Shown: positions 9,865 to 21,453 of the stretch, piece by piece
How the letters are laid out: each line of letters opens with the position of its first letter
How positions within the stretch are numbered: the stretch's first letter is position 1
Assembly: GCA_946482005.1 (NCBI GenBank)
Contig: CAMLPV010000006.1
Coordinates: 62,001-126,000 of the forward strand
DNA: 64,000 bases
Direction of reading: 5' to 3'
Origin: an uncultured Gilliamella sp.
Lineage (GTDB): Bacteria; Pseudomonadota; Gammaproteobacteria; Enterobacterales; Orbaceae
Notes under the pieces: model-generated
Seen by the model: the letters and a program-made list of their open reading frames with translations, nothing else
Told to the model about the DNA's origin: nothing
The model's database searches: none
Made by a program: the position numbers and the translations under genes

Positions 9865-10083
9865 TCAAAACTTAGTACCGAAAGGTAACTGCGCTTTGGA
9901 TGCTGTGCATTTTACCTATCTTATCATTTCAGTCAATAAAAATTTCAAATTAATCGTTTGATTGCTCAATGTTTGACTGATTAGTTGTTAAATTAGGCTA
10001 TTTTGCCTATTTTTGCAAAATTATTTAGCGAACTTAATTATTAAGGCACTGTATAGATAATTTTGCCATTTTTATAAATATGT

Positions 10084-10638
10084 TTAATCTTCGTCTAATA
10101 AATCACTGTGAGCAACCCAAAGATATTGCAACATAGATAATAAAGTTAATACAGTTGCAATAAATAGGGCTGCTAGCCCTGCATATATAACCAGATCGCA
10201 AGGACGCCAAAGTAACCAAGTTAATGCTGTCATTTGGGCAATAGTTTTAATTTTGCCAATTGATGAGACGGCAACATTATTGCGTTTGCCAATTTCAGCC
10301 ATCCACTCTCTTAATGCAGAGATAATGATTTCTCGAGAAACGATGATGATAGCCGGAATAGAAATCCACCACGCTTGATAATATTGGGTTATGAGTACTA
10401 AGGCGATTGTTACCATTATTTTATCGGCAACAGGATCTAAAAATGCACCAAATTTAGTTGTTTGACCTAATCGGCGGGCAAGATAACCGTCAAAAACATC
10501 AGTAACAGCAGCAATTAAAAATAGCAATGCCGAAAAAAAACCGGACCATTCATGAGGAAATAGATAGAATGCCAACACAAAAAATGGAATCAGTATGACT
10601 CGAAATAACGTTAAGAATGTAGGTAAATTAATTTTCAT
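10084..10638 (-). CDS. pgsA: CDP-diacylglycerol-glycerol-3-phosphate 3-phosphatidyltransferase
   Basis: Makes phosphatidylglycerophosphate from CDP-diacylglycerol and glycerol-3-phosphate, the committed step to phosphatidylglycerol and cardiolipin, in the inner membrane. The 184 residues carry the full CDP-alcohol phosphatidyltransferase signature DGx2ARx8Gx3Dx3D at D50-D72 ([10 protein letters not shown]...[10 protein letters not shown]), surrounded by membrane helices. Length matches the E. coli enzyme. It follows uvrC on the same strand with ~100 bp between, the E. coli order, and is followed by two tRNA genes. Confidence 0.97.
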   Translation of the reverse strand: MKINLPTFLTLFRVILIPFFVLAFYLFPHEWSGFFSALLFLIAAVTDVFDGYLARRLGQTTKFGAFLDPVADKIMVTIALVLITQYYQAWWISIPAIIIVSREIIISALREWMAEIGKRNNVAVSSIGKIKTIAQMTALTWLLWRPCDLVIYAGLAALFIATVLTLLSMLQYLWVAHSDLLDED

Positions 10639-10745
10639 GTGACATTAGCTCATATTGTTTTATTAATCAAATGGTTAGTGATAATTAAAAAAACAGGGTT
10701 TTCTGCTTGCTTATGTTGCCTGAAAAATGTTAATTTTTCAATGTG

Positions 10746-12581
10746 TTATTGCTGTAAATTTAGATAAATTTTTTCAGCTAATGATTTTGAAATGCCTTGT
10801 ACTTGGGCAATTTCATCAATACTGGCATTTTTTAACTCTCTAAGCCCACCAAAATGCTTAAGTAATGCTTGGCGTCTTTTGCCTCCAACGCCTTCAATAT
10901 GCTCTAAAGCGCTGTCGGTTAACTGCTTAACGCCTTTCTTCCTTTGACCAACTATCGCATGATCATGTGATGCATTACGGATCTGTTGGATCAATAGTAA
11001 AGCAGGGGAGTGATAATCTAAATAATAACCTTTACCATGCGCTTCAAAGAAAAGTGTTTCTAAGCCTTCTTTACGTTCAGCACCTTTGGCGACACCAATT
11101 AAAATAGGGTGATTTTTATCCCAGTTTACTTGTAAATTATCAAAAACTCTCAATGCTTGGTTAAGCTGGCCTTTTCCGCCATCAATAAAAATGATATCAG
11201 GCACTTTATCTTCAGGAAGATCTTTCTTACTATAACGGCGAGTTAGAACCTGTTCCATTGCTGCATAATCATCACCTGGAGTAATACCGGTGATATTATA
11301 GCGACGGAACTCAGATTTAACCGGGCCTTTATCATCAAAAACCACACAAGAGGCAATGGTGTTTTTACCCATAAAATGGCTGATATCAAAACATTCCATT
11401 CTATTGATTTTATCAATGCCCAAAAAGGCTTTTAATGCATCATATCTCTGTTTAATGGTTGAGTTTTCTAGTAATTTATTTTTAACTTCAGTTTGTGCAT
11501 TAACTGTTGCGATATTTAGTAATTTTAGATTATCACCTTTGGGCTCATCGACTAGTTTAACTTGATGTTCAGCAACGAGTGATAAAGTGTCTTCCATTGC
11601 CTGTTTATCAGACAATGAAAAATTGAGAAGAATTTTCTTCGGAATATTTCTATTTTGATTGCCTTGTAGATAAAATTGCCCTAAAAATGTCTCGATCACT
11701 TCTTCAAGTTCGGTATTAGACGGCACTTTCGGAAAATAAGAACGATGCCCGAATGTTTGACCATTTCGAATAAAGAGTACATAAATACAGGCTAAACCAA
11801 GTTCATAGTGGAAGCCAATCACGTCTAAATTATCATTATTATTGTATATCGCCTGTTTTTCATTAATGTGTTTAATTGCTTGTAACTGATCACGCAGTGC
11901 GGCCGCTTTTTCAAAATTAAGTTCACTACTGGCTTTTTGCATATCTGCAGTAATTTTTTGCAAAATCTGGTCTGATTGTCCGGAAAGAAACAATCTAACG
12001 TAATTAACTTGTTCATTATAATCTTCATCACTGACTAAACCCGGTACACATGGGCCTAGACAGCGTTTGATTTGATACTGTAAACAAGGACGCGTTCGAT
12101 TTCGATAAGTACTATTTAGACATTGTCTTATCGGAAAGGTTTTTTGTAATAAAGCTAAAATTTGTTTAACCGCATAACCACTAGGATAAGGACCAAAAAA
12201 CTCATCCTTTTTACGATTAACCGCCCCACGATACAACGACAATTGTGGATGTCTTTCTTTACTTAATTTGATAAAAGGGTAGCTTTTATCGTCTTTAAGC
12301 AAAACATTGTATTTTGGTTGATATTTTTTGATATAAGTTTGTTCAAGTAATAGTGCTTCGGTTTCAGTATTGGTGATAGTAAATTCTACACGATGAATAT
12401 GGCTCACCAATCGATCCGTTTTGATGGTTTTTTTACTACTATTAAAATAACTTTTTAAACGATTGTTTAGATCTTTCGCTTTTCCCACATAGATGATGGT
12501 ATCTTTATCATTAAACATTTGATAGATACCAGGTTTATGTGGGACTGTTTTTAAGAAAGTTGTTGAATCAAATTGGCTCAT
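10746..12581 (-). CDS. uvrC: Excinuclease ABC subunit C
   Basis: The nuclease subunit of nucleotide excision repair, which cuts on both sides of a UvrAB-marked lesion. The N-terminal GIY-YIG domain is visible ([22 protein letters not shown]), then a Cys-rich segment ([13 protein letters not shown]), a UvrB-binding region ([14 protein letters not shown]), an RNase H-like endonuclease domain ([16 protein letters not shown]) and C-terminal helix-hairpin-helix motifs ([18 protein letters not shown]). The ORF track starts at a TTG (12593). The ATG at 12581 matches the family start (MSQFD) and lies one base after the artM stop (TAA-A-ATG). No Shine-Dalgarno is seen, so it is probably translated by coupling to artM. 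Confidence 0.96.
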   Translation of the reverse strand: MSQFDSTTFLKTVPHKPGIYQMFNDKDTIIYVGKAKDLNNRLKSYFNSSKKTIKTDRLVSHIHRVEFTITNTETEALLLEQTYIKKYQPKYNVLLKDDKSYPFIKLSKERHPQLSLYRGAVNRKKDEFFGPYPSGYAVKQILALLQKTFPIRQCLNSTYRNRTRPCLQYQIKRCLGPCVPGLVSDEDYNEQVNYVRLFLSGQSDQILQKITADMQKASSELNFEKAAALRDQLQAIKHINEKQAIYNNNDNLDVIGFHYELGLACIYVLFIRNGQTFGHRSYFPKVPSNTELEEVIETFLGQFYLQGNQNRNIPKKILLNFSLSDKQAMEDTLSLVAEHQVKLVDEPKGDNLKLLNIATVNAQTEVKNKLLENSTIKQRYDALKAFLGIDKINRMECFDISHFMGKNTIASCVVFDDKGPVKSEFRRYNITGITPGDDYAAMEQVLTRRYSKKDLPEDKVPDIIFIDGGKGQLNQALRVFDNLQVNWDKNHPILIGVAKGAERKEGLETLFFEAHGKGYYLDYHSPALLLIQQIRNASHDHAIVGQRKKGVKQLTDSALEHIEGVGGKRRQALLKHFGGLRELKNASIDEIAQVQGISKSLAEKIYLNLQQ

Positions 12582-12582
12582 T

Positions 12583-13260
12583 TTAGTTTTCAAAGGTGAG
12601 GGCTGTTTTCTCTATTATCCTCATAATGGTGCTTAAAATGCCATTTATCAAGAGGTAAATAAGCCCCGCGACCACAAAAATTGAGAAGTCATAGTATTCA
12701 CCATTTAGTGCATTACTATAACCCATTAAATCCATAACCGGAATCATTGACGCCAATGCTGTTCCTTTAACCACAAATACGACTTCATTAGAATAAGTAG
12801 AAAGCGCTCGTTTTAATGCATATGGCATCAAAATTTTAAGAGTCTGTCTTTTATTCATCCCTAAAGCACTACATGCTTGCCATTGCCCTTGTGGTATAGA
12901 TTTTAATGCACCGTAAAAAATTTGGGTGGTATAAGCGGCACTATTAAGGGTTAATGCTATATAAGCGCAAAACCAAGGTGACGAAATAAAATCATAAAAC
13001 GCAGGATACTTGCTTAAGAATTCACCAAATTGTGACGGTCCATAATAGATTAAAAATAACTGCACTAATAATGGTGAGCCGGTAAAAATAATAATATAAG
13101 TCCGAATTGTTTTCGTTAACAACTTAGAATTCAATGATAAAAGACATGAAAAGACAACAGCCAAAATACCAGCCGATAATATTCCAAAAATACTCAGGCT
13201 TAATGTATCAGGTAGACCTTGAAGAATGATTTTAAGATAGAAAATAAAATTATCAGACAT
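12583..13260 (-). CDS. artM: Arginine ABC transporter permease ArtM
   Basis: A 225-residue inner-membrane permease of the polar amino-acid (HisM/GlnP) type. It has a transmembrane start ([16 protein letters not shown]) and the EAA loop that contacts the ATPase ([25 protein letters not shown]). It pairs with ArtQ to form the channel of the arginine importer. It is the last art gene, ten bases after artQ, and is followed immediately by uvrC. Position and similarity to E. coli ArtM distinguish it from ArtQ. Confidence 0.93.
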   Translation of the reverse strand: MSDNFIFYLKIILQGLPDTLSLSIFGILSAGILAVVFSCLLSLNSKLLTKTIRTYIIIFTGSPLLVQLFLIYYGPSQFGEFLSKYPAFYDFISSPWFCAYIALTLNSAAYTTQIFYGALKSIPQGQWQACSALGMNKRQTLKILMPYALKRALSTYSNEVVFVVKGTALASMIPVMDLMGYSNALNGEYYDFSIFVVAGLIYLLINGILSTIMRIIEKTALTFEN

Positions 13261-13269
13261 AAAATGACC

Positions 13270-14034
13270 TTACTGACTATTGACTGATGGTTCAAAATGG
13301 GTAGCACGTTTTTCAATACGTGAAATAACTTTTTGACTGAAAATTGATATCACTAAATAAACAATCATCGCAATAAAGTACCATAAAAAAGGTTGATTGG
13401 TTCTAGCAACAATTGTTTTGGTTTGCATCATTAAATCATCTATCGCAATTGCGGAAACAAGCGCGGTGTCTTTTAATAAAATTAACCACTGATTGCTTAA
13501 ACCTGGTAATGCATGTCGCCACATTTGCGGCATGATAATGCGAAAAAAGGTACGAGATTTACTTAATCCTAACACTTGAGCCGCTTGTTTTTGACCGCTG
13601 GAAATCGCTTTGAAGGCGCCACGTAATGTCTGTGAGGCATAAACGGCATAAAGTAAAGATAAAGCAAAAACACCACATAAAAATGGATCGGGCTGAGTAT
13701 TTTCAATATTCATTTTAATGGTGATTGATGTTAGCGGAATAGTAAAACCATCATCTAGTGCCATTAATAACAGAGGTAAACCGGTATAGATTGCAACTAC
13801 AATTAATAATTCCGGTAATGCCCGGATGGTTAAATTGAACAACGACATTAGCCATGCAACAGGTTTGAATGGTACCGCTTCTAAAATAGTAAAAATGAAC
13901 GCAAAAAACATTCCAACGACTAATGATACTAACGCTAATGATAACGTAATCGCGGTTGCTTTCGTAAGCGGCAAAATATACCCATCCATAGAAGGGAGTA
14001 ACAACTCCATACTGTGTGCAAAAAAGTCTGACAT
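13270..14034 (-). CDS. artQ: Arginine ABC transporter permease ArtQ
   Basis: A 254-residue permease partner of ArtM. Recognisable ArtQ segments include LRGAFKAISSGQ, the EAA loop AAQVLGLSKSRTFFRIIMPQM, and NQWLILLKDTALVSAI. It is slightly longer than the E. coli protein. A strong hairpin separates it from artI upstream, so it may be expressed below the binding protein. Confidence 0.94.
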   Translation of the reverse strand: MSDFFAHSMELLLPSMDGYILPLTKATAITLSLALVSLVVGMFFAFIFTILEAVPFKPVAWLMSLFNLTIRALPELLIVVAIYTGLPLLLMALDDGFTIPLTSITIKMNIENTQPDPFLCGVFALSLLYAVYASQTLRGAFKAISSGQKQAAQVLGLSKSRTFFRIIMPQMWRHALPGLSNQWLILLKDTALVSAIAIDDLMMQTKTIVARTNQPFLWYFIAMIVYLVISIFSQKVISRIEKRATHFEPSVNSQ

Positions 14035-14052
14035 AAAAAAACCGTAGTTAAA

Positions 14053-14087
14053 TTAAAAAATAAACTCGCCGCAAGATTTGCGGCGAG
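14053..14087 (-). terminator. Terminator-like hairpin between artI and artQ
   Basis: A perfect 10-bp stem with a 3-nt loop (CTCGCCGCAA GAT TTGCGGCGAG on the plus strand, 14065-14087). On the transcribed minus strand a T-rich run (TTTATTTTTTAA) follows. Placed after the binding-protein gene and before the permeases, it fits partial termination that would give more ArtI than ArtQM, a common arrangement in ABC importer operons. Confidence 0.8.
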
Positions 14088-14117
14088 ATCTCAAAGAACA
14101 GATTTTGTAATTAATGA

Positions 14118-14852
14118 TTATTTGCTAAACCATTTTTTATATATAGCATCCAATTCACCATTTGCTTTTAATTTATCAATTGCTTGGTTAAATTGTTCAA
14201 GTAATTGATCATTACCTTGACGTAGAGCAATACCTAAACCTTCACCAAAGAATTCATGATCGGTGATCTTATCGCCTAAAGGAACGATCTCAGTATCTTT
14301 TCCTAACCATTCCCCCGCAACAAAAGAGCTTGATACAATGGCGTCAATACGTTTAGCTTTTAAATCAAGGAAAGCAAATTGATAGCTGTCATAACTTACC
14401 GCTTTAACATCAGGATATTTTTCGGTTAAGTATTTCAAGTAAGTGGTACCTTTTTGAATACCTACTTTTTTACCTTTTAATTGGTCAAGGTTAGTTAATG
14501 TATCTTTCAAGGTAATAAATTGGATTGAACTATCATCATAATAGATTTTAGTAAAAGCAACTTGTTTTTGACGTTCTGGGGTCACATCAATACCGGCAAT
14601 AGCGGCATCAATTCGACGGGTTTTTAAACTAGGAATTAAACCATCAAATGATTGATTAACAATCTTACAAGATACTTTCATTTCGTCACAAAGTTTATTC
14701 ATAACGTCTATATCAAAACCGATAATTTCATTTTTATCATTAGTGAATTCGAAAGGCGCATAAGTTGCTTCGGTACCAATGGTTAAAGTTTCCGCTGCTT
14801 GAGCAGCAAATGCAGATCCTGCAAGTAAAATAGCTAGTAATGTTTTTTTCAT
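14118..14852 (-). CDS. artI: Arginine ABC transporter periplasmic binding protein
   Basis: Solute-binding protein of the amino-acid family 3 type, exported to the periplasm. A clear signal peptide is seen (MKKTLLAILLAGSAFAAQA), then the ligand-binding lobe start ETLTIGTEATYAPFEF and the family signature GFDIDVMNKLCDEM. The ORF track adds four residues. The ATG at 14852 is preferred because GGTGG lies just upstream and the signal peptide begins there. E. coli has two such proteins, ArtI and ArtJ; the operon place between artP and artQ fits artI. Confidence 0.92.
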   Translation of the reverse strand: MKKTLLAILLAGSAFAAQAAETLTIGTEATYAPFEFTNDKNEIIGFDIDVMNKLCDEMKVSCKIVNQSFDGLIPSLKTRRIDAAIAGIDVTPERQKQVAFTKIYYDDSSIQFITLKDTLTNLDQLKGKKVGIQKGTTYLKYLTEKYPDVKAVSYDSYQFAFLDLKAKRIDAIVSSSFVAGEWLGKDTEIVPLGDKITDHEFFGEGLGIALRQGNDQLLEQFNQAIDKLKANGELDAIYKKWFSK

Positions 14853-14881
14853 ATATCCACCCAATCAGATTTTTATAAATA

Positions 14882-15610
14882 TTAATGTGATAAATAAGCT
14901 TTGAACTCTTCGGTTTTGGGATGAGCAAAACACTCGAGTTGTCCCTGCTCTATAATTTTACCATGTTCCATGTAAATCACTTGTGAAGCCACTTTACGCG
15001 CAAAATCGACTTCGTGAGTAACAATAATTTGTGTAATGCCGGTTCGTGAAAGTTCATTAATAATTTCGGCAACTTGCGATGTGATTGCTGGATCTAATGC
15101 CGCAGTCGGTTCGTCAAATAACAAAATTTTAGGTTCCATCATTAATGCTCTAGCAATCGCGACGCGTTGTTGTTGTCCACCTGAAAGATGGAGAGGGTAG
15201 CGATGAGCCATTTCATCAATTTGTAGACGAGCTAAAATTGACATCGCTTTATAACTAGCTTCTTGTTTCGATAATTTTAATACTTGGCATGGTGCTTCAA
15301 TTAAATTTTCCAACACGGTTAAATGTGGCCATAGGTTGTAATTTTGAAAAACCATACCAACATTTTTGCGTAGCGACCGAATCGTTGATTCACTTATCTT
15401 TTGCGAAAAATCGAAATGTGAATCAGCAATCGTCATTTCGCCTGATGATGGAATTTCAAGTAAATTAAATACTTTCAACAAAGAACTTTTACCTGCACCG
15501 CTTTGACCTAGTAAAACAATCGTTTCACCTAAAGGGTAACATAAAGAGACATCATTCAATGCCTGATGTTTACCATAAAAACAGTTAATATGGCTTAATT
15601 CAATATTCAT
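14882..15610 (-). CDS. artP: Arginine ABC transporter ATP-binding protein
   Basis: ATPase of the ArtPIQM importer. Walker A (GQSGAGKSS), the Q-loop, the ABC signature [15 protein letters not shown], Walker B (ILLFDEP) and the switch His (VTHEVDFA) are all visible. The tracked ORF begins at 15694, but similarity to E. coli ArtP starts at [13 protein letters not shown]. The ATG at 15610 is therefore chosen, although its Shine-Dalgarno is weak. First gene of artPIQM-uvrC. Confidence 0.93.
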   Translation of the reverse strand: MNIELSHINCFYGKHQALNDVSLCYPLGETIVLLGQSGAGKSSLLKVFNLLEIPSSGEMTIADSHFDFSQKISESTIRSLRKNVGMVFQNYNLWPHLTVLENLIEAPCQVLKLSKQEASYKAMSILARLQIDEMAHRYPLHLSGGQQQRVAIARALMMEPKILLFDEPTAALDPAITSQVAEIINELSRTGITQIIVTHEVDFARKVASQVIYMEHGKIIEQGQLECFAHPKTEEFKAYLSH

Positions 15611-15662
15611 TATTTTTTTGATAAATTGTTTAAATTTTAATTGACTAAATATTACTTTTTTC

Positions 15663-15676
15663 TGCATAAAAATGCA
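15663..15676. promoter_or_regulatory. Candidate ArgR operator (ARG box) upstream of artP
   Basis: TGCATAAAAATGCA is a palindrome in the format of ARG boxes (consensus TGAATnnnnATTCA and variants beginning TGCAT). It lies 53 bp before the artP start. Arginine repression of art genes by ArgR is known in E. coli. A well-matched second box at the usual 3-bp spacing is not obvious, which lowers confidence. Confidence 0.55.
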
Positions 15677-15694
15677 ATCTAAATTATTAGACAA

Positions 15695-15932
15695 ACGTGT
15701 TTTAGTCTGATATTTATGCTATAAAATTCTGTTCCTCACCTTTTTTATGCTCATAATATTAACGCTATATAAATTTATCTTTATGATTATAAAGAATAAT
15801 ATCATAGATAATCATCTAAATTGTAAAAAAAGCATAAAGATACTATAGCTCTTATAAGTTAGTTCTTATAATTTAATCGTATATAAGCTCTAAAACGGCA
15901 TTCCTCAACTTGTTTTAGTCGCTTAATCTTTA
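15695..15932. other. Spacer between artP and sanA
   Basis: Very AT-rich spacer downstream of sanA and upstream of artP, both on the minus strand. It should hold the artPIQM promoter. No clear terminator hairpin for sanA is seen. Confidence 0.4.
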
Positions 15933-17267
<1,335 letters not shown>

Positions 17268-17271
<4 letters not shown>

Positions 17272-17711
17272 GATTGTTTTTCCTTATTGTCAGACGCTTT
17301 AGCTACTGGCTTATGTAAATGCTCAGTTAAATAAGCTGTTAAATATAGGACAATAATCGAACCACCAACACTAGCAAAGATAATCGGGATCCAATTAGCT
17401 AAAAGTAATGAATAATTATCCATAATACCCATTGCAGCTGGAATAAAGAGTATAGTCATGTATCGCATGAAAAGATTACAGCTATTTTTGATCCAACAGG
17501 TTGGTATTAATTGAAAAGCTAATAAAAAAAACAAAATCAATAAACCAATAATGCTGCCAGGGATCATGATCGGCAATATTGCAGAAACAATATTACCAGC
17601 CCATAGACAGAGAGTTAAAATAAGTAGGCCTCGACCATAACTAAATAGTGTGTAATATAAAGAATAGAGTCGATGCTTAATTGTTGCATGTTTGGCTAAA
17701 AAGTGTTTCAT
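17268..17711 (-). CDS. yohJ: LrgA/CidA-family inner-membrane protein YohJ
   Basis: A 147-residue membrane protein of the LrgA/CidA type. The signature MIPGSIIGLLILFFLLAFQLIP and the following helices (FIPAAMGIMDNY) are characteristic. It is slightly longer than E. coli YohJ, with extra residues at both ends. Partner of YohK, with which it overlaps. Confidence 0.9.
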
Positions 17712-17817
17712 AAGTTAAATGCTAGATATTTTAAGCTAAAATTTTGGCTGTTAGTTATTGATTGAAAAATGACACAGAACTCCGAACAGAATTATATGAT
17801 ACGCTCCTCAGATTCAA

Positions 17818-19254
17818 TTATCCAACTAAATAATGACAATATTGGTATAGCTGCTTTAATAAGCCCAACTTTTCAGGCTGTTGTATATAAATTTCTGCAA
17901 ATTGTTCAAGGGTTTGTAAGTAATCTTGAATCTTATGCGGATTTAATTTGTCGCGACAATGATCTTGCCAAATACGCAGCTCTTGTTCAGTTAATGTTTG
18001 TAGGTAGTTTCTTGCTTTATAACGAAAAAATAATTTTGCTAATCGTGAATCGTCAAAATTTAGAGATAAGCTGTCTAATAAATGGGGGGGAGTGGATCGT
18101 ATTGTCTCACATTTCAACAGATCTTGACCATTTAAAAAATCCGCATAGATTTGCGCATCAACATCAATATTATTGTTAGAATATTCATTGCTCACATTAA
18201 ATAGTTCATACATTTTACTTTGCAATGCATTTTGGTTTTCTAACAATTTTTGTTGGTTGATTAGGCATTTTTGTTTATCAAGATTGAAACGTTTAGCATT
18301 ATCAGGTAGAAGAGTGCTCAATGGTGCGACTATTGGGCATTTATTAATATGAATTAATTTCAATGGAATCCGCTGTTCATCAATTTCAAGATCTTCGGTT
18401 TTGGTGTAGAGTTTCTCCCGAATAGTTTCAACTGGTAGCGTTATAAGCGAATCAATATCACCGCTGAGATCACAAACAATCACAGCATTTTTTTGCATCG
18501 GGTGCCAAGCAATAGGACTAACTAATGTCATGTTACCACGATGACTACCTAGCATGCCTGACACATGAATGATTGGTGTCATATTGGCAATATCAATCAG
18601 TTCGGCAACTCTATTTTTATTGCGTAGATTAAAAAAATAGTTGAACAATTTGGGTTGTGCTTGTTTAATTAATTTTGCCATCGCAATTGTGGCATAGACA
18701 TCAGACATAGCATCGTGCGCATGCTCATGTTCTATATTGTTAGCTTTAGTAAGATCTTCTAACCGAAAACTAGGAAAACCTGAATCATTTGTTGGCCAAT
18801 TAATTCCTTCTGGCCTTAAAGCATAACAGGCACGAACGACATCAAGCAGGTCCCATCTGGAATTGCCATTGCGCCAACTATAGGCATAAGGGTCATAAAA
18901 GTTGCGATATAAGATGTTGCGAGTAACTTCATCATCAAAACGAATATTGTTATAGCCTAAGATACAGGTATTTGGTCGGCTAAATTCTTGATGAATTAAT
19001 TTGGTGAATTCAGCTTCGCAAATACCATTTTGATTCGTTTTTTGGGGTGTTATTCCTGTTATTAGCACGGCTTCAGGATCAGGTAAATAATCTTGAGCTA
19101 TCTGACAATAAATGACTAAAGGTTCTTCAATAATATTAAAGTCACTGTCAGTCCTTACGCCAGCAAACTGGGCGGGGCGATCTAAAGCAGGATTTATGCC
19201 AAATGTTTCGTAATCGTGGAAGTAAAAAGTAGGTTGATTTGTGCTGTTTTCCAT
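17818..19254 (-). CDS. sbcB: Exodeoxyribonuclease I
   Basis: Degrades single-stranded DNA 3' to 5' in recombination and mismatch repair. The 478 residues match the E. coli length. The DEDD nuclease core begins with FHDYETFG (D14, E16), followed by FDDEVTRNILYRNFYDPYAY and EHEHAHDAMSDVYAT, which holds the conserved His/Asp of the last exonuclease motif. It heads a same-strand series sbcB-yohJ-yohK-sanA, with 106 bp to yohJ. The plus-strand ORF 17769-18179 opposite its 3' end is a shadow. Confidence 0.96.
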   Translation of the reverse strand: MENSTNQPTFYFHDYETFGINPALDRPAQFAGVRTDSDFNIIEEPLVIYCQIAQDYLPDPEAVLITGITPQKTNQNGICEAEFTKLIHQEFSRPNTCILGYNNIRFDDEVTRNILYRNFYDPYAYSWRNGNSRWDLLDVVRACYALRPEGINWPTNDSGFPSFRLEDLTKANNIEHEHAHDAMSDVYATIAMAKLIKQAQPKLFNYFFNLRNKNRVAELIDIANMTPIIHVSGMLGSHRGNMTLVSPIAWHPMQKNAVIVCDLSGDIDSLITLPVETIREKLYTKTEDLEIDEQRIPLKLIHINKCPIVAPLSTLLPDNAKRFNLDKQKCLINQQKLLENQNALQSKMYELFNVSNEYSNNNIDVDAQIYADFLNGQDLLKCETIRSTPPHLLDSLSLNFDDSRLAKLFFRYKARNYLQTLTEQELRIWQDHCRDKLNPHKIQDYLQTLEQFAEIYIQQPEKLGLLKQLYQYCHYLVG

Positions 19255-19758
19255 TATTGTTTTTTGATCTCATCTGTTCATTTATTAATCTTCGATTAAT
19301 TATTGATTTGTTTAATTTTACTCATTTTAGTTTAAATATTTTTTCATTTTTTGATTTGCAGCTGTGTACATAATTATGCTCTTAGTTTTTTCCTGAAGAT
19401 AAAAAATAAAATAGCACTTTAAGAGTAACTCTTAACATTATTAAAGAGATTACCTGAGATTATAGATGACAATTTTAGGTTTAAGAATATCACAAAAAGA
19501 GACTATTGAATTCTAATTTCGTTATGGATGTAAGGGAAATGGTCAAAAATTAACAATTGGGATATATTGTTTTTTTAATTTAAGCAACACAATATTATTA
19601 TAGATAAAAGTTAATTTTTTCCTTTAGATATTGGGATATTAACCGTCATGTAGCTAGTAATAAAACTCATCATCAAAATTCATTTACTCGCAATGCATTC
19701 TTTTTATTGCTCAGATTTTTTAAATAACTTACCATTATTTAAAAGTTACGAGGATAAT
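19255..19758. other. Gene-free stretch upstream of a lipoprotein gene
   Basis: About 500 bp without a supported gene between the divergent sbcB and the lipoprotein. The ORF-track extension from 19693 is not believed, because the lipoprotein signal starts at 19759. No clear RNA gene or repeat is seen. Confidence 0.45.
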
Positions 19759-20238
19759 ATGAAAAGAATAATTTTAGTTGGCTTGATTGGTTTTGCGTTA
19801 TCTGGTTGTGGAGATAATGAGGATACAATTAATTCAGATAAGTACCTTGTTGGTAAGTGGGAATGTAAATTAGAACAATTTTCTGCAAAAGATAATAATG
19901 GCAAACTATCTAACTATACAAAAGAAAATGAGGTTATTTCGATTGAGGAATATAAGTTAGAAGAAGGTAAATTATATTTTAAACAAGATAATGCTAAAGA
20001 TTGGGTATACAAGGATAATGTTAGTACTATTAATAAAATTAATAAGTATTTAGGTAAAACTGATACTAATAATGACAAATTAGGGTCGATAGTTATAATA
20101 ACATCAATGTTTATAAGTTCAGATAAACATTTTTCAATTAAAGAAGAATTATTTTTCAAGAAAAAAGATATCGCTAATAAAAATGAACATATATATTCGA
20201 AAATAAAATCAGAAGGTTATTGTACAAAAATGGAATAA
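19759..20238 (+). CDS. Small lipoprotein of unknown function
   Basis: About 159 residues. The start is placed at ATG 19759 rather than the track's 19693, because MKRIILVGLIGFALSGC is a lipoprotein signal with lipobox LSGC and GAGG lies directly upstream. The mature part is hydrophilic and Lys/Asn-rich with a WECKLEQFSA segment and a late Cys (SEGYC). The family is not recognised. It stands alone; a hairpin at 20331-20364 closes it against the convergent hydrolase. Confidence 0.7.
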   Translation: MKRIILVGLIGFALSGCGDNEDTINSDKYLVGKWECKLEQFSAKDNNGKLSNYTKENEVISIEEYKLEEGKLYFKQDNAKDWVYKDNVSTINKINKYLGKTDTNNDKLGSIVIITSMFISSDKHFSIKEELFFKKKDIANKNEHIYSKIKSEGYCTKME

Positions 20239-20330
20239 TTGCAAAGTGGATCAATTCTAAATTAAAAACCTCAAATGTTTTTTGTTTTTTTCAGATTGAA
20301 AAAATAATTACAAAAAGTAGAAAAATTTTG

Positions 20331-20364
20331 GGGGAGAGGATGAAGAATATCCTCTTCTCCGTTT
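20331..20364. terminator. Hairpin between convergent genes
   Basis: GGAGAGGAT...ATCCTCTTCTCC can form a stem, followed by GTTTT on the plus strand and by an AT-rich run on the minus strand. It lies between the lipoprotein gene and the hydrolase gene and may terminate both. Confidence 0.55.
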
Positions 20365-20391
20365 TATAGTTACTTATGTAACAAACTTAAA

Positions 20392-21453
20392 TTAATAATA
20401 AGCATCAAGTTCTTTTTGAAATATTTTTAACTCTTCTATCCATAATTTAGCATTCATTGTTGTGCCATGACCACTGGTTTTGTCACTGGCTGGGATAAGA
20501 TAATATTTGGCTGCTACAATATCTTTCAACGCTTTTTGCATCACACCAGTATTTGGCGGATTTCTTTCATCATCTTCTGAGTTAATAACTAAAATAAACG
20601 CCTTAATCTTAGTTAAATCTGGTGTTGGATCAAAGTTTCTTGCGGCATCCCATTGATATAAAAAATCATTGGCATCCATATTAATTCGTTCTTTTAACTT
20701 ATTTGACAATATTTCTTCTGTTTTTTCAGTATTGTAGGCTCTATTTTGCCAAGCAATATCACCACCATTAGTTGCTATATCGTAATAATTATAGATAGTT
20801 TGGAATTTTTCTGGTTGTTGGCTATAAAAACCGTTGTTCCAATCAGGATCATCTTTAATTGAATTAATGATCATTTTTCTCATAATCCAATTTCGGCTAG
20901 ACATTGGGGCAGGGGTTGCTGCCATTGGAATTGCCGCGGTCATATAGTCCGGGTACTTAGTGATCCATAACCAAGTATTCATGCCCCCCATCGAATTACC
21001 AATAATAAGTTCAAGATGATTTATACCTAATCCATTTTTCAAAAGTTGATATTGTGCGTTAACCATGTCTGAATAATCATAATGAGGAAAGTTACCTTTC
21101 ATGCCATCTGAAGGTTTTGATGATTTACCTGTGCCAATTGCGTCAGGTAATATAATAAAATATTTTTCAGCATCTAATGGCATACCTTTATCAAATAAGA
21201 CATGGCCAAAAGTGTCATTAAGCATTGAAACCCCATTACTAGCCGTACCATGTAAAACTAATACGGGTTTTCCTTTGGGATTGCCGATTGTGACATAATG
21301 AATTTTTAAATTTTCAATGGTATTACCATCATTAAATTTAAAATTCTTAATAATATAATCACCTTCATATTGGTTGTAAAATTCGTTACAAAATCCTGGT
21401 ACAGCAAATGTTAGAAAAATAAAAAATAGTAGTACTTTTTTCATAGTATTCAT
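20392..21453 (-). CDS. Secreted alpha/beta hydrolase (MetX-like fold)
   Basis: A 353-residue hydrolase with a signal peptide (MKKVLLFFIFLTFAVPGFC), so probably periplasmic. Landmarks: oxyanion region VLHGTASNG, nucleophile elbow GNSMGG with Ser154, candidate Asp in INSEDDERNPP and candidate His in TSGHGT. The layout resembles the homoserine O-acetyltransferase branch of alpha/beta hydrolases, but the export signal argues against a MetX role in methionine synthesis. Substrate unknown. The first ATG follows GGAGAG. It has no operon partners. Confidence 0.85.
   Translation of the reverse strand: MNTMKKVLLFFIFLTFAVPGFCNEFYNQYEGDYIIKNFKFNDGNTIENLKIHYVTIGNPKGKPVLVLHGTASNGVSMLNDTFGHVLFDKGMPLDAEKYFIILPDAIGTGKSSKPSDGMKGNFPHYDYSDMVNAQYQLLKNGLGINHLELIIGNSMGGMNTWLWITKYPDYMTAAIPMAATPAPMSSRNWIMRKMIINSIKDDPDWNNGFYSQQPEKFQTIYNYYDIATNGGDIAWQNRAYNTEKTEEILSNKLKERINMDANDFLYQWDAARNFDPTPDLTKIKAFILVINSEDDERNPPNTGVMQKALKDIVAAKYYLIPASDKTSGHGTTMNAKLWIEELKIFQKELDAYY

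Noticed and set aside
9663-9961. Two plus-strand ORFs (70 and 61 aa) over the tRNA genes
   Set aside because: They are antisense to tRNA-Gly and tRNA-Leu. The GSNSRPQPWQ and GRDLNSHG-type translations are the usual spurious product of reverse-strand tRNA sequence.
17769-18179. 136-aa plus-strand ORF
   Set aside because: Antisense to the 3' end of sbcB, which is a clear full-length gene; no protein family features.
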